Below are positions 41,216 through 49,515 of a stretch of DNA of 64,000 nt, piece after piece. The notes beneath the pieces are model-generated. The model was not told the origin of the DNA and made no database searches. It saw only the letters and a program-made list of their open reading frames with translations. The position numbers and the translations under genes were made by a program. Source of the DNA: UBA7957 sp965222695 (GTDB lineage Bacteria > Pseudomonadota > Gammaproteobacteria > Granulosicoccales > Granulosicoccaceae). Each line of letters starts with the position of its first letter. Position 1 is the first letter of the stretch. The stretch is from assembly GCA_965222695.1 (NCBI GenBank), contig OZ244967.1, forward strand, positions 1,178,001 through 1,242,000. The letters are read 5' to 3'.

Positions 41216-42405
41216 AGTCTGTCTCCAGATCTAATGAACGCCTATTATCAAACCCTTTGTTGGTGGTAATTGTGTATTGCACCTTCCTTGCTGCCACCGC
41301 TTTACTCGGTGCCTGCGATGGTGGCTCCAATCTTTCCGCCGGCGAAACCGTCTTGACAAAGCCCGAAAATGAAAAGTCAGCCGACAACACCGAAGCGAAA
41401 TCATTCCCGGTGCTCCTGGATTTGTTTGAAGTCGGCGAAGGGGTTTACGCCCGCGCCCTGGCGATAGAAGAGGGAAAAAACACTCTTTGGGTGGGAACTT
41501 CCGCCGGTGTACTGGAAATTGCACTGGACGATCATTCCATACGTAACACCTTCACCCGGGAGCATGGACTGGCCAATGAATATGTGTTTGCAATCGGTAT
41601 CGATTCCCACGGTTACAAGTGGTTCGGCACCAATGCCGGTGGTATGTCCCGCTACCGTGACGGCGAATGGAAAACCTGGTTTCCCATGCACGGGCTGGCC
41701 GATTATTGGATTTATTCTTTTGCCTGGCAGGATGACGGTACCCAGTGGATAGGTACCTGGGCTGGGGTAAATCGCCTTGATGCGCAGAGCGGAGAAATGA
41801 CCACCTATATCAAGGAACTGGTCAATGAGTGGGTGTACGGAATCGCTGTCGATTCAGCGCAAAGGGTATGGTTCGGGACCGAAGGCGGAATCAGCCGCTA
41901 TGATGGTACAAAATGGCAATCCTGGACTCATGCCGATGGTTTAGGCGCGGTCAACCGGGATAAAAAACCCTTTAGTCGTAACACAGGTCTGGGCACACGA
42001 TCCAGGCATGATCTGGGCGTACTCAGCGGGGGCGAAGCAACATATAACCCCAACTATGTTTTCTCGGTGCATGTGGATAAAAATGATGTTCTTTGGGCAG
42101 GAACCTGGGGTGCCGGGTTTTCACGCTTCGACGGTGAGAGTTGGACAAACTACACCCGGGAAGACGGCTTGGCAGGAGATATTGTCTATGCCATAGCGCA
42201 GGATCCGTCAGGCGTCTTTTGGTTAGGTACCAATCGTGGCCTATCCCGCTATGACGGAAAACACTGGCGTACTTACGGACATCACGATGGATTCAAAGAT
42301 CTGAATGTATATGCGGTCGCCATATCACCCGATGGTGATATCTGGGCGGCGACCAAAGGTTCGGTAGTCCGCCTCGGAATAGAAGAAAAAGGAGAAGTAA
42401 AATGA
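41212..42405 (+). CDS. Lipoprotein made of two-component-regulator propeller repeats
   Basis: A 397-residue lipoprotein (lipobox LGAC, Cys35). It consists of Reg_prop-type blades with W-x-G-T cores: LWVGTSAGV, KWFGTNAGG, QWIGTWAGV, VWFGTEGGI, LWAGTWGAG and FWLGTNRGL. Such propellers usually form the periplasmic sensor of hybrid two-component proteins, but here no kinase or transmembrane domain is fused. An insertion near residues 243-285 (NRDKKPFSRNTGLG…) ends in YNPNY, a motif shared with the next gene. Its place two genes after a kinase-regulator pair suggests a ligand-binding accessory. Confidence 0.83.
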   Translation: MKSVSRSNERLLSNPLLVVIVYCTFLAATALLGACDGGSNLSAGETVLTKPENEKSADNTEAKSFPVLLDLFEVGEGVYARALAIEEGKNTLWVGTSAGVLEIALDDHSIRNTFTREHGLANEYVFAIGIDSHGYKWFGTNAGGMSRYRDGEWKTWFPMHGLADYWIYSFAWQDDGTQWIGTWAGVNRLDAQSGEMTTYIKELVNEWVYGIAVDSAQRVWFGTEGGISRYDGTKWQSWTHADGLGAVNRDKKPFSRNTGLGTRSRHDLGVLSGGEATYNPNYVFSVHVDKNDVLWAGTWGAGFSRFDGESWTNYTREDGLAGDIVYAIAQDPSGVFWLGTNRGLSRYDGKHWRTYGHHDGFKDLNVYAVAISPDGDIWAATKGSVVRLGIEEKGEVK

Positions 42406-43658
42406 GTGCAATAGTCAATATGAAAAATGCAGCTATGGCCACGCTTATTATTATCGCACTCTTGACAGCCTATTGGTTGGGGACACGTCAGGAAACGGCG
42501 TCGGCTAAAGTCGCCGTGGATAAAGTGATCAATACTGAGGCGCAAAAATCCGAATCTGAAACACCCGTAGCCTCGGTGCTCCCGGCCGATCATCCTCCGG
42601 CTTCGCCCGGACAGGGAAGAATTCTTTCCCACTCTCCGAAAAGCTTTGCTCATTTCCGCGTCGGCAGCAGCAACGTTAAGGCTTTACTGGCGGACGATCC
42701 CTTACTGTGGGTAGGCACGTCCGGTGGAGTGATTCAATATGATATGGAAAATGACTCGCACCGCTTGTTCGATGTCAGGGCCGGACTTTTATCAAACGGA
42801 ATTTTTCATTTGAGTAAATGGGATGAACGCCTTTTGGTGGGCACCTATGGCGGTGGATTGTCAGTATTCGACCCTAAAACGGAGAATTGGGAAAATTATA
42901 ATATACAACACGGCTTGGCGGATGCCTTCGTATATGATGTTTTACATTTGGATAATGGCGATATCTGGATTGCCACCTGGTCGGGTGCCAATCGAATAGC
43001 GGGCGGAAAACTGCAAGACCGCGATTCCTGGAGTACCTATACTGTTGCCAGCACGGACGGCGGGCTGCCCAATGATTGGGTATATGCACTGGCCAAGGGC
43101 AAGAACGGAAGTATCTGGATGGCAACCGAGGGAGGCTTGGCAAATTTTTCCGACGGAAAGTGGAAAAACTGGAAACATCAGGACGGATTGGGTGCCCCTT
43201 ATGAATCGGTCCGCCGGCAAATCAAATTTCAGCGGGATCCCGCCAAGGAATCCAGCCACCATGCACGACAAAAGGTGGAAATGGGCCTGCAGGACGTGGA
43301 TGTTGCCTATAATCCGAACTATATAGTTTCCCTCTATGTTGCGCCTGACGGAATAGTCTGGTGCGGTACCTGGGGAGGAGGGTTGGCGCGATTTGACGGG
43401 ACAAACTGGAAAAACTACACCACTGCCGACGGTTTGCCGGCCAACCACGTGTTTATGCTGAAACCGGCCGGTGACGACGGCCGGCTATGGATAGGAACCA
43501 GCGAAGGTTTGGCCCGTTTTGATGGTGACAGGTTTGAAACTTTAACCACACATGAAGGGCTGTTCGCCAATAATGTCTTTTCCCTGGCGTCGAGCGACGA
43601 CGGCGATATCTGGGTAGGCAGCTATGGAGGGGTGGCCCGGCTGCAGGGGATTGACTAA
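42402..43658 (+). CDS. Membrane-anchored regulator-type propeller protein
   Basis: A 418-residue paralogue of the preceding gene, held by an N-terminal membrane segment (about residues 10-26) rather than a lipid. The blades have cores LWVGTSGGV, LLVGTYGGG, IWIATWSGA, IWMATEGGL, VWCGTWGGG, LWIGTSEGL and IWVGSYGGV. It shares the inserted loop ending in YNPNY before the blade VWCGTWGGG. No kinase is fused. It is the last gene of the 20-kb operon; after its stop come 78 bp without a gene and then a convergent small gene. Confidence 0.83.
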   Translation: MSAIVNMKNAAMATLIIIALLTAYWLGTRQETASAKVAVDKVINTEAQKSESETPVASVLPADHPPASPGQGRILSHSPKSFAHFRVGSSNVKALLADDPLLWVGTSGGVIQYDMENDSHRLFDVRAGLLSNGIFHLSKWDERLLVGTYGGGLSVFDPKTENWENYNIQHGLADAFVYDVLHLDNGDIWIATWSGANRIAGGKLQDRDSWSTYTVASTDGGLPNDWVYALAKGKNGSIWMATEGGLANFSDGKWKNWKHQDGLGAPYESVRRQIKFQRDPAKESSHHARQKVEMGLQDVDVAYNPNYIVSLYVAPDGIVWCGTWGGGLARFDGTNWKNYTTADGLPANHVFMLKPAGDDGRLWIGTSEGLARFDGDRFETLTTHEGLFANNVFSLASSDDGDIWVGSYGGVARLQGID

Positions 43659-43736
43659 AGGCCGCCGTTCAATTCCGCTTTGCATGAACGGGCAGGGCCG
43701 GCGAGCCGGGGACATATCTGTATAAATAAAAGCATC

Positions 43737-43943
43737 TCAGGCCTGGGTGTCAGTACTGCTCTGTTTATTGGTATTTATACCCAGTAGCGAATAAGGGGGG
43801 CACCAGCCGATAACAGCGGTGATGAGTGGTATCAGACCCAGCCAACCCCAGGCCGTTTCCGGGCCGACAAAAACCAGACTGATCAAACCGGCACCGATTA
43901 AGCCACGGATGATACGTTCGAATTTTCCGATATTGGTTTGCAT
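43737..43943 (-). CDS. DUF2892 small membrane protein
   Basis: A 68-residue inner-membrane protein. It begins MQTNIGKFERIIRGLIGAG and has two membrane segments with the family core WGWLGLIPLITAVIGWCPPYSLLGI. DUF2892 is the YgaP transmembrane module; stand-alone copies are common and their function is uncertain (often linked to sulfur or rhodanese chemistry). It is convergent with the cytochrome operon and divergent from the ECF sigma gene. Confidence 0.88.
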   Translation of the reverse strand: MQTNIGKFERIIRGLIGAGLISLVFVGPETAWGWLGLIPLITAVIGWCPPYSLLGINTNKQSSTDTQA

Positions 43944-43992
43944 ATTGTGTCCCCGGGTTTTTATTTTCGTACATTGCTAACACTGAACGTGT

Positions 43993-44003
43993 GGAATTAT
44001 TCC
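43993..44003. promoter_or_regulatory. Palindrome upstream of the ECF sigma gene
   Basis: GGAATTATTCC is a perfect 11-bp palindrome within a wider dyad (GTGT…ACAC, about 43990-44012) about 90 bp before the sigma-factor start and 50 bp before the divergent DUF2892 start. It could be an operator for either gene. No clear ECF-type -35/-10 pair was recognised. Confidence 0.3.
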
Positions 44004-44089
44004 GCGGAACACCAACAAGTTCATGGAATAATGAGACCCGCATAATGTACATTGGATAAAAGCAACAATATAACCGGCGTCACGAGACT

Positions 44090-44593
44090 ATGTCCGAGTT
44101 TATCAACGAAATAGAAAACTGCATTCCGGCGTTGCGTCGATACGCATTTGCCTTGTCGCGTGACCTGGATGCAAGTGATGATCTCGTGCAGGATTGTCTG
44201 GAAAGGGCTCTTCGCAAGCGGATTCTCTGGCGAAGAGGGTCTTCCATGCGAGCCTGGCTGTTTACAATTTTGCACAATTTGTATGTGAATCAGCTGAGGA
44301 CGCAATCCCGTCGGCCACGGACCCAATCGATGCTTTCCGATCCCGCCAGCCAACAGGAATCGAGCTATTCCGACGCCTATATTTCCGAAATTGAAGCATG
44401 TCTGCAGCAGTTGCCTGAAGAGCAAAGGCAGGTTTTGCTATTGGTATCCTTGGAAGGATTCAGCTACAAAGAAGTCAGTAAAATACTCAATATTCCGATG
44501 GGCACGGTCATGTCCAGACTTTCCCGCTCCAGAGAATGTCTCCGAAAACTAATGGATGGTGATAAGGGGCCTGTTCTGCGGAGGGTAAAATGA
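44090..44593 (+). CDS. ECF-family RNA polymerase sigma factor
   Basis: A 167-residue sigma factor with only regions 2 and 4. Region 2 holds SDDLVQDCLERAL and RAWLFTILHNLYVNQLR. Region 4 holds LPEEQRQVLLLVSLEGFSYKEVS followed by the helix-turn-helix IPMGTVMSRLSRSRECL. It overlaps the anti-sigma gene by 4 bp, the standard pairing. It directs RNA polymerase to a stress or envelope regulon; the identity of that regulon is not visible, although its own promoter is normally a target. Confidence 0.92.
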   Translation: MSEFINEIENCIPALRRYAFALSRDLDASDDLVQDCLERALRKRILWRRGSSMRAWLFTILHNLYVNQLRTQSRRPRTQSMLSDPASQQESSYSDAYISEIEACLQQLPEEQRQVLLLVSLEGFSYKEVSKILNIPMGTVMSRLSRSRECLRKLMDGDKGPVLRRVK

Positions 44594-45378
44594 TGAAGAG
44601 GCAGCACATTCAAGAGGCCGATCTGCATGCCTATGTGGATCATCAATTGCCTGAACAGAGGGTCGAGGCAGTCGAAGCCTGGTTAGGGGAAAATTCCCAC
44701 GATGCCAATCGCGTAAGAACCTGGCAACGGCAAATTACCTTGATAAATGAATACCTTGACGAAGAGCGATTTGCTAAAACACCCGCCCGGCTGGACCTGC
44801 AGCGTCTGCAACGAAGAAACCGGCGTCGGTTGCAGAATTTCGCTGCATCCGTTCTGCTTGCGATTTCCGGTTGTGTATTAGGCTGGTTTTCTCACAGCCT
44901 TTACATGCAGGAACTCAGCAGCGCCTTGCATATCGCAGAGCCTGCGATGGCTGCCCATAAGGTCTATTCGGTGGAAGTCAGGCATCCGGTGGAAGTGGGC
45001 GCGGATGAAGAGAAGCATCTGGTTAAATGGTTATCCAAACGTTTGGACTATCCTCTCAAAATGCCGAGGCTTGACAGCCTGGGTTATGCCTTGATTGGTG
45101 GCCGATTACTTTCAACCATCGAAGGGCCTGCCGCCCAGTTTATGTTTGAAGATCCCCAGGGGAAGCGGATTACCTTGTTCAGTGCCAGGAGTTCCGCCGA
45201 ACGGCAGACTTCCTTCCAGTTTACCCGTTCACAGAATCTCAGTGCTTTCTATTGGATTGATGATGAGATTGCCTATGCGATTATCGGAGAGCTACAGCGT
45301 GAAAAACTGCTGGAAATTTCCCGATTGGTCTATCAGCAACTGACCGAGGAGATGCAAAACAGGCCCGTGCGAATGTAG
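44590..45378 (+). CDS. Membrane anti-sigma factor
   Basis: A 262-residue protein. The N-terminal cytoplasmic part (IQEADLHAYVDHQLPEQR) has the fold pattern of anti-sigma domains but lacks the Cys pair of zinc-binding versions. One membrane segment near residues 88-108 is followed by a periplasmic sensor of about 150 residues that includes LGYALIGGRLLS and an FYWIDDEIAYAIIGEL segment, as in related FecR-free anti-sigma proteins of proteobacteria. It should hold the upstream ECF factor inactive until an envelope signal arrives. Confidence 0.82.
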   Translation: MMKRQHIQEADLHAYVDHQLPEQRVEAVEAWLGENSHDANRVRTWQRQITLINEYLDEERFAKTPARLDLQRLQRRNRRRLQNFAASVLLAISGCVLGWFSHSLYMQELSSALHIAEPAMAAHKVYSVEVRHPVEVGADEEKHLVKWLSKRLDYPLKMPRLDSLGYALIGGRLLSTIEGPAAQFMFEDPQGKRITLFSARSSAERQTSFQFTRSQNLSAFYWIDDEIAYAIIGELQREKLLEISRLVYQQLTEEMQNRPVRM

Positions 45379-45387
45379 TTCAGAATG

Positions 45388-45430
45388 ATTTCCCACATCA
45401 CCTGACGGTCAACTGGTGGGGAATATTTTT
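45388..45430 (+). terminator. Rho-independent terminator after the anti-sigma gene
   Basis: ATTTCCCAC (45388-45396) pairs with GTGGGGAAT (45416-45424) with one G-U pair, followed by five T after one A. It lies 10 bp after the anti-sigma stop and separates the sigma/anti-sigma unit from the next lipoprotein. Confidence 0.6.
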
Positions 45431-45519
45431 GCCCAGGGCCTGTTAACACTTATGGAATCATGCGCTAACTGCTGTTAGTAGATGAGTTCCGGACAAAACC
45501 TCGACAGACGGGAGCCACC

Positions 45520-46332
45520 ATGAAAACCGTATCACTATCACAGATCGCATTCATGACGTTTTTTGTTCTTTGGATCACCGCCTGTTCCGGAGGCAGCGGA
45601 GACGGGTTGGATGAGAATGGTCAGCCTGAGGAAAATGCCGATGACAACGGCGTTGGTGCGGGTGATGATAATCAACCGTCCGGTTCCGACTCAGAGATCG
45701 AAGCCACATTCGCTGATATTCAGTCAAAGGTTCTGTCTGTTAACTGCGCAACTTCCGGTTGCCATAGCGGTCCGTCGGCGCCGCTGGGTTTGGATCTTGC
45801 ACAAGGCAAGGCCTTCGATCTGTTGGTCAATGTTCCCAGCGTGCAACAAGACCAGATACTGCGTGTCAGTCCCGGCGACCCGGACAACAGTTATCTGGTA
45901 CAAAAGCTGGAGGGCACCGCTGTGTCCGGCTTGCAAATGCCGCGCAATCAACCCGCACTTCCGGTGGAGACCATACAGGCAATACGTGATTGGATAGCGC
46001 AGGGCGCATTGGGACCCCGATTGTTTTCAATCCAGGACAATATCTTCACGCCGATCTGCACACAATGCCATCTGGGTGAAAGTCCCGCCGGCGGATTGAA
46101 TCTGGAGGAATCGAACAGCTTCTCTAATCTGGTTGGCGTCAAGCGCCCCACAGGGTCTGAGATTCGCGTTGTCGCGGGGGATGCGGATTCGAGTTTTATC
46201 ATCGATAAACTGGAAGGTAATAATCTTGGCGACAACCGTGGCAGTCGTATGCCGCTGGGGGGCCCCTTTTTGGAACAATCCACTGTTGATGTGTTACGGG
46301 ATTGGATCGATGAGGGAGCGGAGGATAACTAG
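45520..46332 (+). CDS. Lipoprotein with planctomycete-type cytochrome motif repeats
   Basis: A 270-residue lipoprotein (lipobox ITAC, Cys22) with an acidic Gly/Asp linker to about residue 60. Two similar halves follow. The first has CATSGCH (Cys76 and Cys81, a CX4CH spacing), the second a normal CTQCH. Both continue with LNLEES or LDLAQG, then (V)(S/A)GD(P/A)DxSxxxxKLEG and a final VLRDWI or IRDWI. This matches the PSCyt1-like cytochrome family found in many surface lipoproteins. Haem binding by the CX4CH half is uncertain. It may belong to the ECF regulon. Confidence 0.72.
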   Translation: MKTVSLSQIAFMTFFVLWITACSGGSGDGLDENGQPEENADDNGVGAGDDNQPSGSDSEIEATFADIQSKVLSVNCATSGCHSGPSAPLGLDLAQGKAFDLLVNVPSVQQDQILRVSPGDPDNSYLVQKLEGTAVSGLQMPRNQPALPVETIQAIRDWIAQGALGPRLFSIQDNIFTPICTQCHLGESPAGGLNLEESNSFSNLVGVKRPTGSEIRVVAGDADSSFIIDKLEGNNLGDNRGSRMPLGGPFLEQSTVDVLRDWIDEGAEDN

Positions 46333-46410
46333 CGGGTGTTCTCAATTACACGCCCTAGAAACAATCTTAATTTTATTATTATGCGTACTTTGACCCTGCC
46401 GGGATATGGA

Positions 46411-47001
46411 TTACAGGGTTATTTTCAAGGCCGGATGCATGACTCTTCCGATCATTTCCCTGTGCTGAGCCATGTAAATTTTAAACCACTCGGTAAAGGT
46501 TTCCGGGCGCCTGGCAATCTCTCCTAATATTTGCGGGATAGTCAACCATTCAATCGCCTGAACTTCCCGCTCGTTGAATTCACCCATTCTGTGGTCATCA
46601 TCGATATGGCCGTAAAAACAATGCACGTGCTCATTCTCGTAAAGATCACCCACTCGTGCGGAATAATCAATCGTGCCGAATTCCGCCAATTCGGTGTTCC
46701 AGCCGAGTTCCTCGTACAATCTGCGATCGGCGCAATCCTGGGGATTTTCATTCCATCGGGGATGGGAGCAGACGCTATTGGCCCAAAGCCCGCCGGAATG
46801 ATATTTTCCGTCCGCTCGTTTTTGTAACAGTAGATATTCATTACGGAACACGAAAATCGATATGGCCAGATGCTTTATATCCTGAAGATGCGCATCCAGC
46901 TTACCAACAGGATAAAATGCGCTTTGTGTGCCCCGGTCTATACCGGTAATGCTTTCCTTAAGCCCTGGTTCCAGGGATTCAACGCAGTTTGCTTTATTCA
47001 T
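46411..47001 (-). CDS. idi: Isopentenyl-diphosphate delta-isomerase, type I
   Basis: A 196-residue NUDIX-fold enzyme that interconverts IPP and DMAPP. Catalytic Cys lies in the WANSVCSHPRWNE motif and the metal/catalytic Glu in the DLYENEHVHCF segment. AISIFVFRNEYLLLQKRA and the NUDIX-like CADRRLYEELGW follow the usual order. Length matches bacterial type I enzymes. It is transcribed away from the DUF6880-like gene, with a perfect palindrome between them. In bacteria with the MEP pathway it is dispensable but balances isoprenoid precursors, including those for quinones. Confidence 0.93.
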   Translation of the reverse strand: MNKANCVESLEPGLKESITGIDRGTQSAFYPVGKLDAHLQDIKHLAISIFVFRNEYLLLQKRADGKYHSGGLWANSVCSHPRWNENPQDCADRRLYEELGWNTELAEFGTIDYSARVGDLYENEHVHCFYGHIDDDHRMGEFNEREVQAIEWLTIPQILGEIARRPETFTEWFKIYMAQHREMIGRVMHPALKITL

Positions 47002-47103
47002 TCAACAGCCACTTCAGTTAAAGCGAAAATACACACTAGTAGTCTGACTACAGCATAGTGCCGCTGAAAGTTCAAGCATTTCGGTCAAGTCAGGCCGAAT
47101 TTG

Positions 47104-47120
47104 AGCGAATCGGATTCGCT
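47104..47120. promoter_or_regulatory. Perfect 17-bp palindrome between divergent genes
   Basis: AGCGAATC (47104-47111) and GATTCGCT (47113-47120) flank a single G. It lies about 100 bp before each of the two divergent genes. A TATACT hexamer (47180-47185) is a possible -10 for the rightward gene. It could be an operator or a structured 5' element. Confidence 0.35.
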
Positions 47121-47213
47121 TTCTCTAAGTAATTGATTTTTCTTCAATAATATCGTGTTCGTTTTTATGGATAAAGCGTTATACTGCAGAATATTTCGCA
47201 CATCTTTTCGGCA

Positions 47214-48599
47214 ATGAATAAATTGATTGAAAAACTGTCTGAACGTTCAGCGGAATCGCTGGCGGGTTTTATTGAGTCTCTCTACGGTTCGGATAAAAAC
47301 CTGGATCAAAAGATAGAATCCTTTGTTTTGCAGAATGATCCGGAAGCCCTGTGCAAGGTGCTGAAAAAACGCGTGCAATCGCTGAACCGTAGTTCGCGCT
47401 TTATCCGCTACGGAGAAAGCTTCGAGTTCGCCCGCGGACTCGATGCGTTGATTGACGATATCGAGGAACTGCTTCTACCCCAATCGGCGCGGTTGGCGTT
47501 CGATGTCTTGGACCGGTTTTTGGCCACAGACAGCAAAACATTCAACAGGGTTGATGATTCCTCCGGTTCCGTCGGCGATGTCTATGGTCGCGCGGTTGAT
47601 CTATGGTTGACGGCCGCTGCCGCCCGGCGGGATAAAGAGAAATCCAAAAACCGGATTAACTGGCAAGACAGGGTTTATACCCTGTTCAATAATAACGATT
47701 ACGGCGTTTTTGACGGCCTGATTCCCGCTTCGGGACAGTTGCTGACGAAGGAAGAATTACAACAGCTGGCGAGCAGATTCGAGAATGAGGCGCGCCATGC
47801 GCTGGCCGATAACAGCGAATCCTATAATTTCTCGGCAAGTCACGCTTGTATTGGCATGAGGTCGGTAGCTGAAGCGCTCGGTGATATCGAGCTGTACGAG
47901 AAGGCCACAATAATCAACTCCCCGCAACCCAATGGCCTGCAATTGGAAGAGCTGGCAAAATTCAGCCTGCGCGTGGGAATTCCGAAATCCGCACTCAAGT
48001 GGCTGGATAAAAAATGGGAGGAAAGAGTCGAGTCGAGGCGTCTTGCTTTACTGGACGAATGTTACCGGCTACTTGATGAGCCGGATAAATTACTGCAAGT
48101 ACGAAGAGATATTTATCAGCGGTCGCCGAATATTCATACATTTAAGGCGCTATGCCAATTACTGCCGGAGGCGGAAAGAACGCAACAGACCGCACAGGCC
48201 CTGGATCAAGCAACAACTCTTCCGGATGTCATCGATGCCGCCAATATACTTCTTGGTCTGGATGAAAACGAACGGCTTGAGCAATTGCTGGTAAAACGTG
48301 CCGGTGAACTTAAAAACCGTTTTTACGGCAGTCTGACCGAACTGGCAAAGCGGCTGGAAAAGCGTGATCTCCCATTGGCGCAGGCACTCTGCTACCGCGC
48401 CCTGTTGGATGACGTATTGGAAAACGGCAGGAGTAAGGCCTATCCTCATGCCTCCCGCTACTACCGAAGACTCGACGCCCTGGACAGGGATATAAAGGAC
48501 TATAAAGGGCAGCCTGATCATCAAAGTTACCGTGAACGAATCCGCGCGAGCCATGGACGAAAGCGTTCCTTCTGGGCATTGATCGACGGCGAAGGATAG
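47214..48599 (+). CDS. Helical-repeat protein, DUF6880-like
   Basis: A 461-residue cytosolic protein without signal or membrane segment. It is entirely helical, with TPR-like repeat character. Recognisable parts are the N-terminal LAGFIESLYGSDKNLDQKI, the RFIRYGESFEFARGLDALIDDIEELLLP block, the central IGMRSVAEALGDIELYEKA, and the C-terminal HxSYRERIRASHGRKRSFWALIDGEG. The pattern fits DUF6880 proteins as I recall them; their function is unknown. The gene stands alone with a BIME after its stop. Confidence 0.6.
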   Translation: MNKLIEKLSERSAESLAGFIESLYGSDKNLDQKIESFVLQNDPEALCKVLKKRVQSLNRSSRFIRYGESFEFARGLDALIDDIEELLLPQSARLAFDVLDRFLATDSKTFNRVDDSSGSVGDVYGRAVDLWLTAAAARRDKEKSKNRINWQDRVYTLFNNNDYGVFDGLIPASGQLLTKEELQQLASRFENEARHALADNSESYNFSASHACIGMRSVAEALGDIELYEKATIINSPQPNGLQLEELAKFSLRVGIPKSALKWLDKKWEERVESRRLALLDECYRLLDEPDKLLQVRRDIYQRSPNIHTFKALCQLLPEAERTQQTAQALDQATTLPDVIDAANILLGLDENERLEQLLVKRAGELKNRFYGSLTELAKRLEKRDLPLAQALCYRALLDDVLENGRSKAYPHASRYYRRLDALDRDIKDYKGQPDHQSYRERIRASHGRKRSFWALIDGEG

Positions 48600-48609
48600 G
48601 GGTATTGCA

Positions 48610-48672
48610 GGAGCCTGCCCTGCAGGCGAAAATCACACCGATAGAAGAATGATCGCGAGGAGGCCTCGCTCC
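48610..48672. repeat. Single BIME (paired REP palindromes)
   Basis: Two facing REP-like hairpins: GCCTGC-CCT-GCAGGC (48613-48627) and GCGAGG-AGG-CCTCGC (48655-48669), bounded by AGGAGC and GCTCCT. It is the same family as the array at 61174-61700, whose first hairpin reads GCTTGC-CCT-GCAAGC; the two changes are compensatory. It lies between the DUF6880-like gene and pdxH. Confidence 0.8.
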
Positions 48673-48720
48673 TGCGGATTCGGGTTATACTCTTTGGTTC
48701 GATTTATTTGAGCGCAGACT

Positions 48721-49359
48721 ATGGATATAGATCATTTACGGCGGGAGTATCACAAGGACGGATTACCGCTGGAGAAACTGGATGAAAACCCGTTTACCCA
48801 GTTCGAGTTATGGATGCAGGACGCGATTGATTTCCAGCTTTCGGATCCGACCGCAATGACGCTGGCGACGGTCAACACGCAAGGGCAACCGTCGCAGAGA
48901 ATTGTATTGTTGAAGCAGTTTGATCCTAAGGGGTTTGTGTTTTATACCAACTACAGCAGTCGTAAAGCCGTGGAGATGGAAAACAATTCCCGGGTCAGTC
49001 TGCACTTTCCCTGGCACGAAATGGATCGACAGGTGCATATCCATGGTGTTGCGTCAAAAATCCCCAAGGCGGATTCGTTGAAGTATTTCGCCAGCCGTCC
49101 GTTTGAGAGCCAGGTATCGGCCTGGGCTTCGCGCCAAAGTGAACGGATCAGTTCCCGCCAGTTCCTGTTGATGCAGTTTGAATCAATAAAAAAGAAATTT
49201 GCCGAGGGGCAGGTACCTTTACCGGATTTCTGGGGCGGTATCAGGGTGGTGGTCGGTCGGATCGAATTCTGGCAGGGCAATGTGAGCCGTCTGCACGATC
49301 GCTTTGAGTACGCCAGGCTCGAGGATGGTGGATGGGAGATTTCCCGTCTTTCCCCTTGA
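48721..49359 (+). CDS. pdxH: Pyridoxamine 5'-phosphate oxidase
   Basis: A 212-residue FMN enzyme that oxidises pyridoxamine or pyridoxine 5'-phosphate to pyridoxal 5'-phosphate. Typical blocks in order are MTLATVNTQGQPSQRIVLLK, FVFYTNYSSRKAVEM, LHFPWHEMDRQVHIHG, SRPFESQVSAWASRQSE and the C-terminal FWGGIRVVVGRIEFWQG, followed by SRLHDRFEY and the terminal SRLSP. Length and ends match the E. coli enzyme. It is a single housekeeping gene and appears intact. Confidence 0.96.
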   Translation: MDIDHLRREYHKDGLPLEKLDENPFTQFELWMQDAIDFQLSDPTAMTLATVNTQGQPSQRIVLLKQFDPKGFVFYTNYSSRKAVEMENNSRVSLHFPWHEMDRQVHIHGVASKIPKADSLKYFASRPFESQVSAWASRQSERISSRQFLLMQFESIKKKFAEGQVPLPDFWGGIRVVVGRIEFWQGNVSRLHDRFEYARLEDGGWEISRLSP

Positions 49360-49515
49360 TTGCCATAATCATTGACGGCACACCCGGGTAAACCTTGTGG
49401 CCGGTAGGTCGGCGCACTGAGTTTGCCTGCTCCCCGGAACTTGCCTGTCCGATAGGTGTCTTGTTATTCATATTCAACTCGTGGAGAATGCTTGAACTGA
49501 AGCTATACTCAAGTC

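Noticed and set aside
18889..43658. Assigning the cytochrome locus to the Mtr, Pio or Mto systems
   Set aside because: No decahaem MtrA/MtrC-type protein, no MtrB-like motif in the barrel and a different gene content. Only the general conduit idea is retained.
49491..49513. CTTGA/TCAAG dyad considered as a CueR-type promoter for the copper island
   Set aside because: The spacing to any -10 hexamer does not fit the 19-20 bp spacer of MerR-family promoters. It is mentioned only as a dyad.
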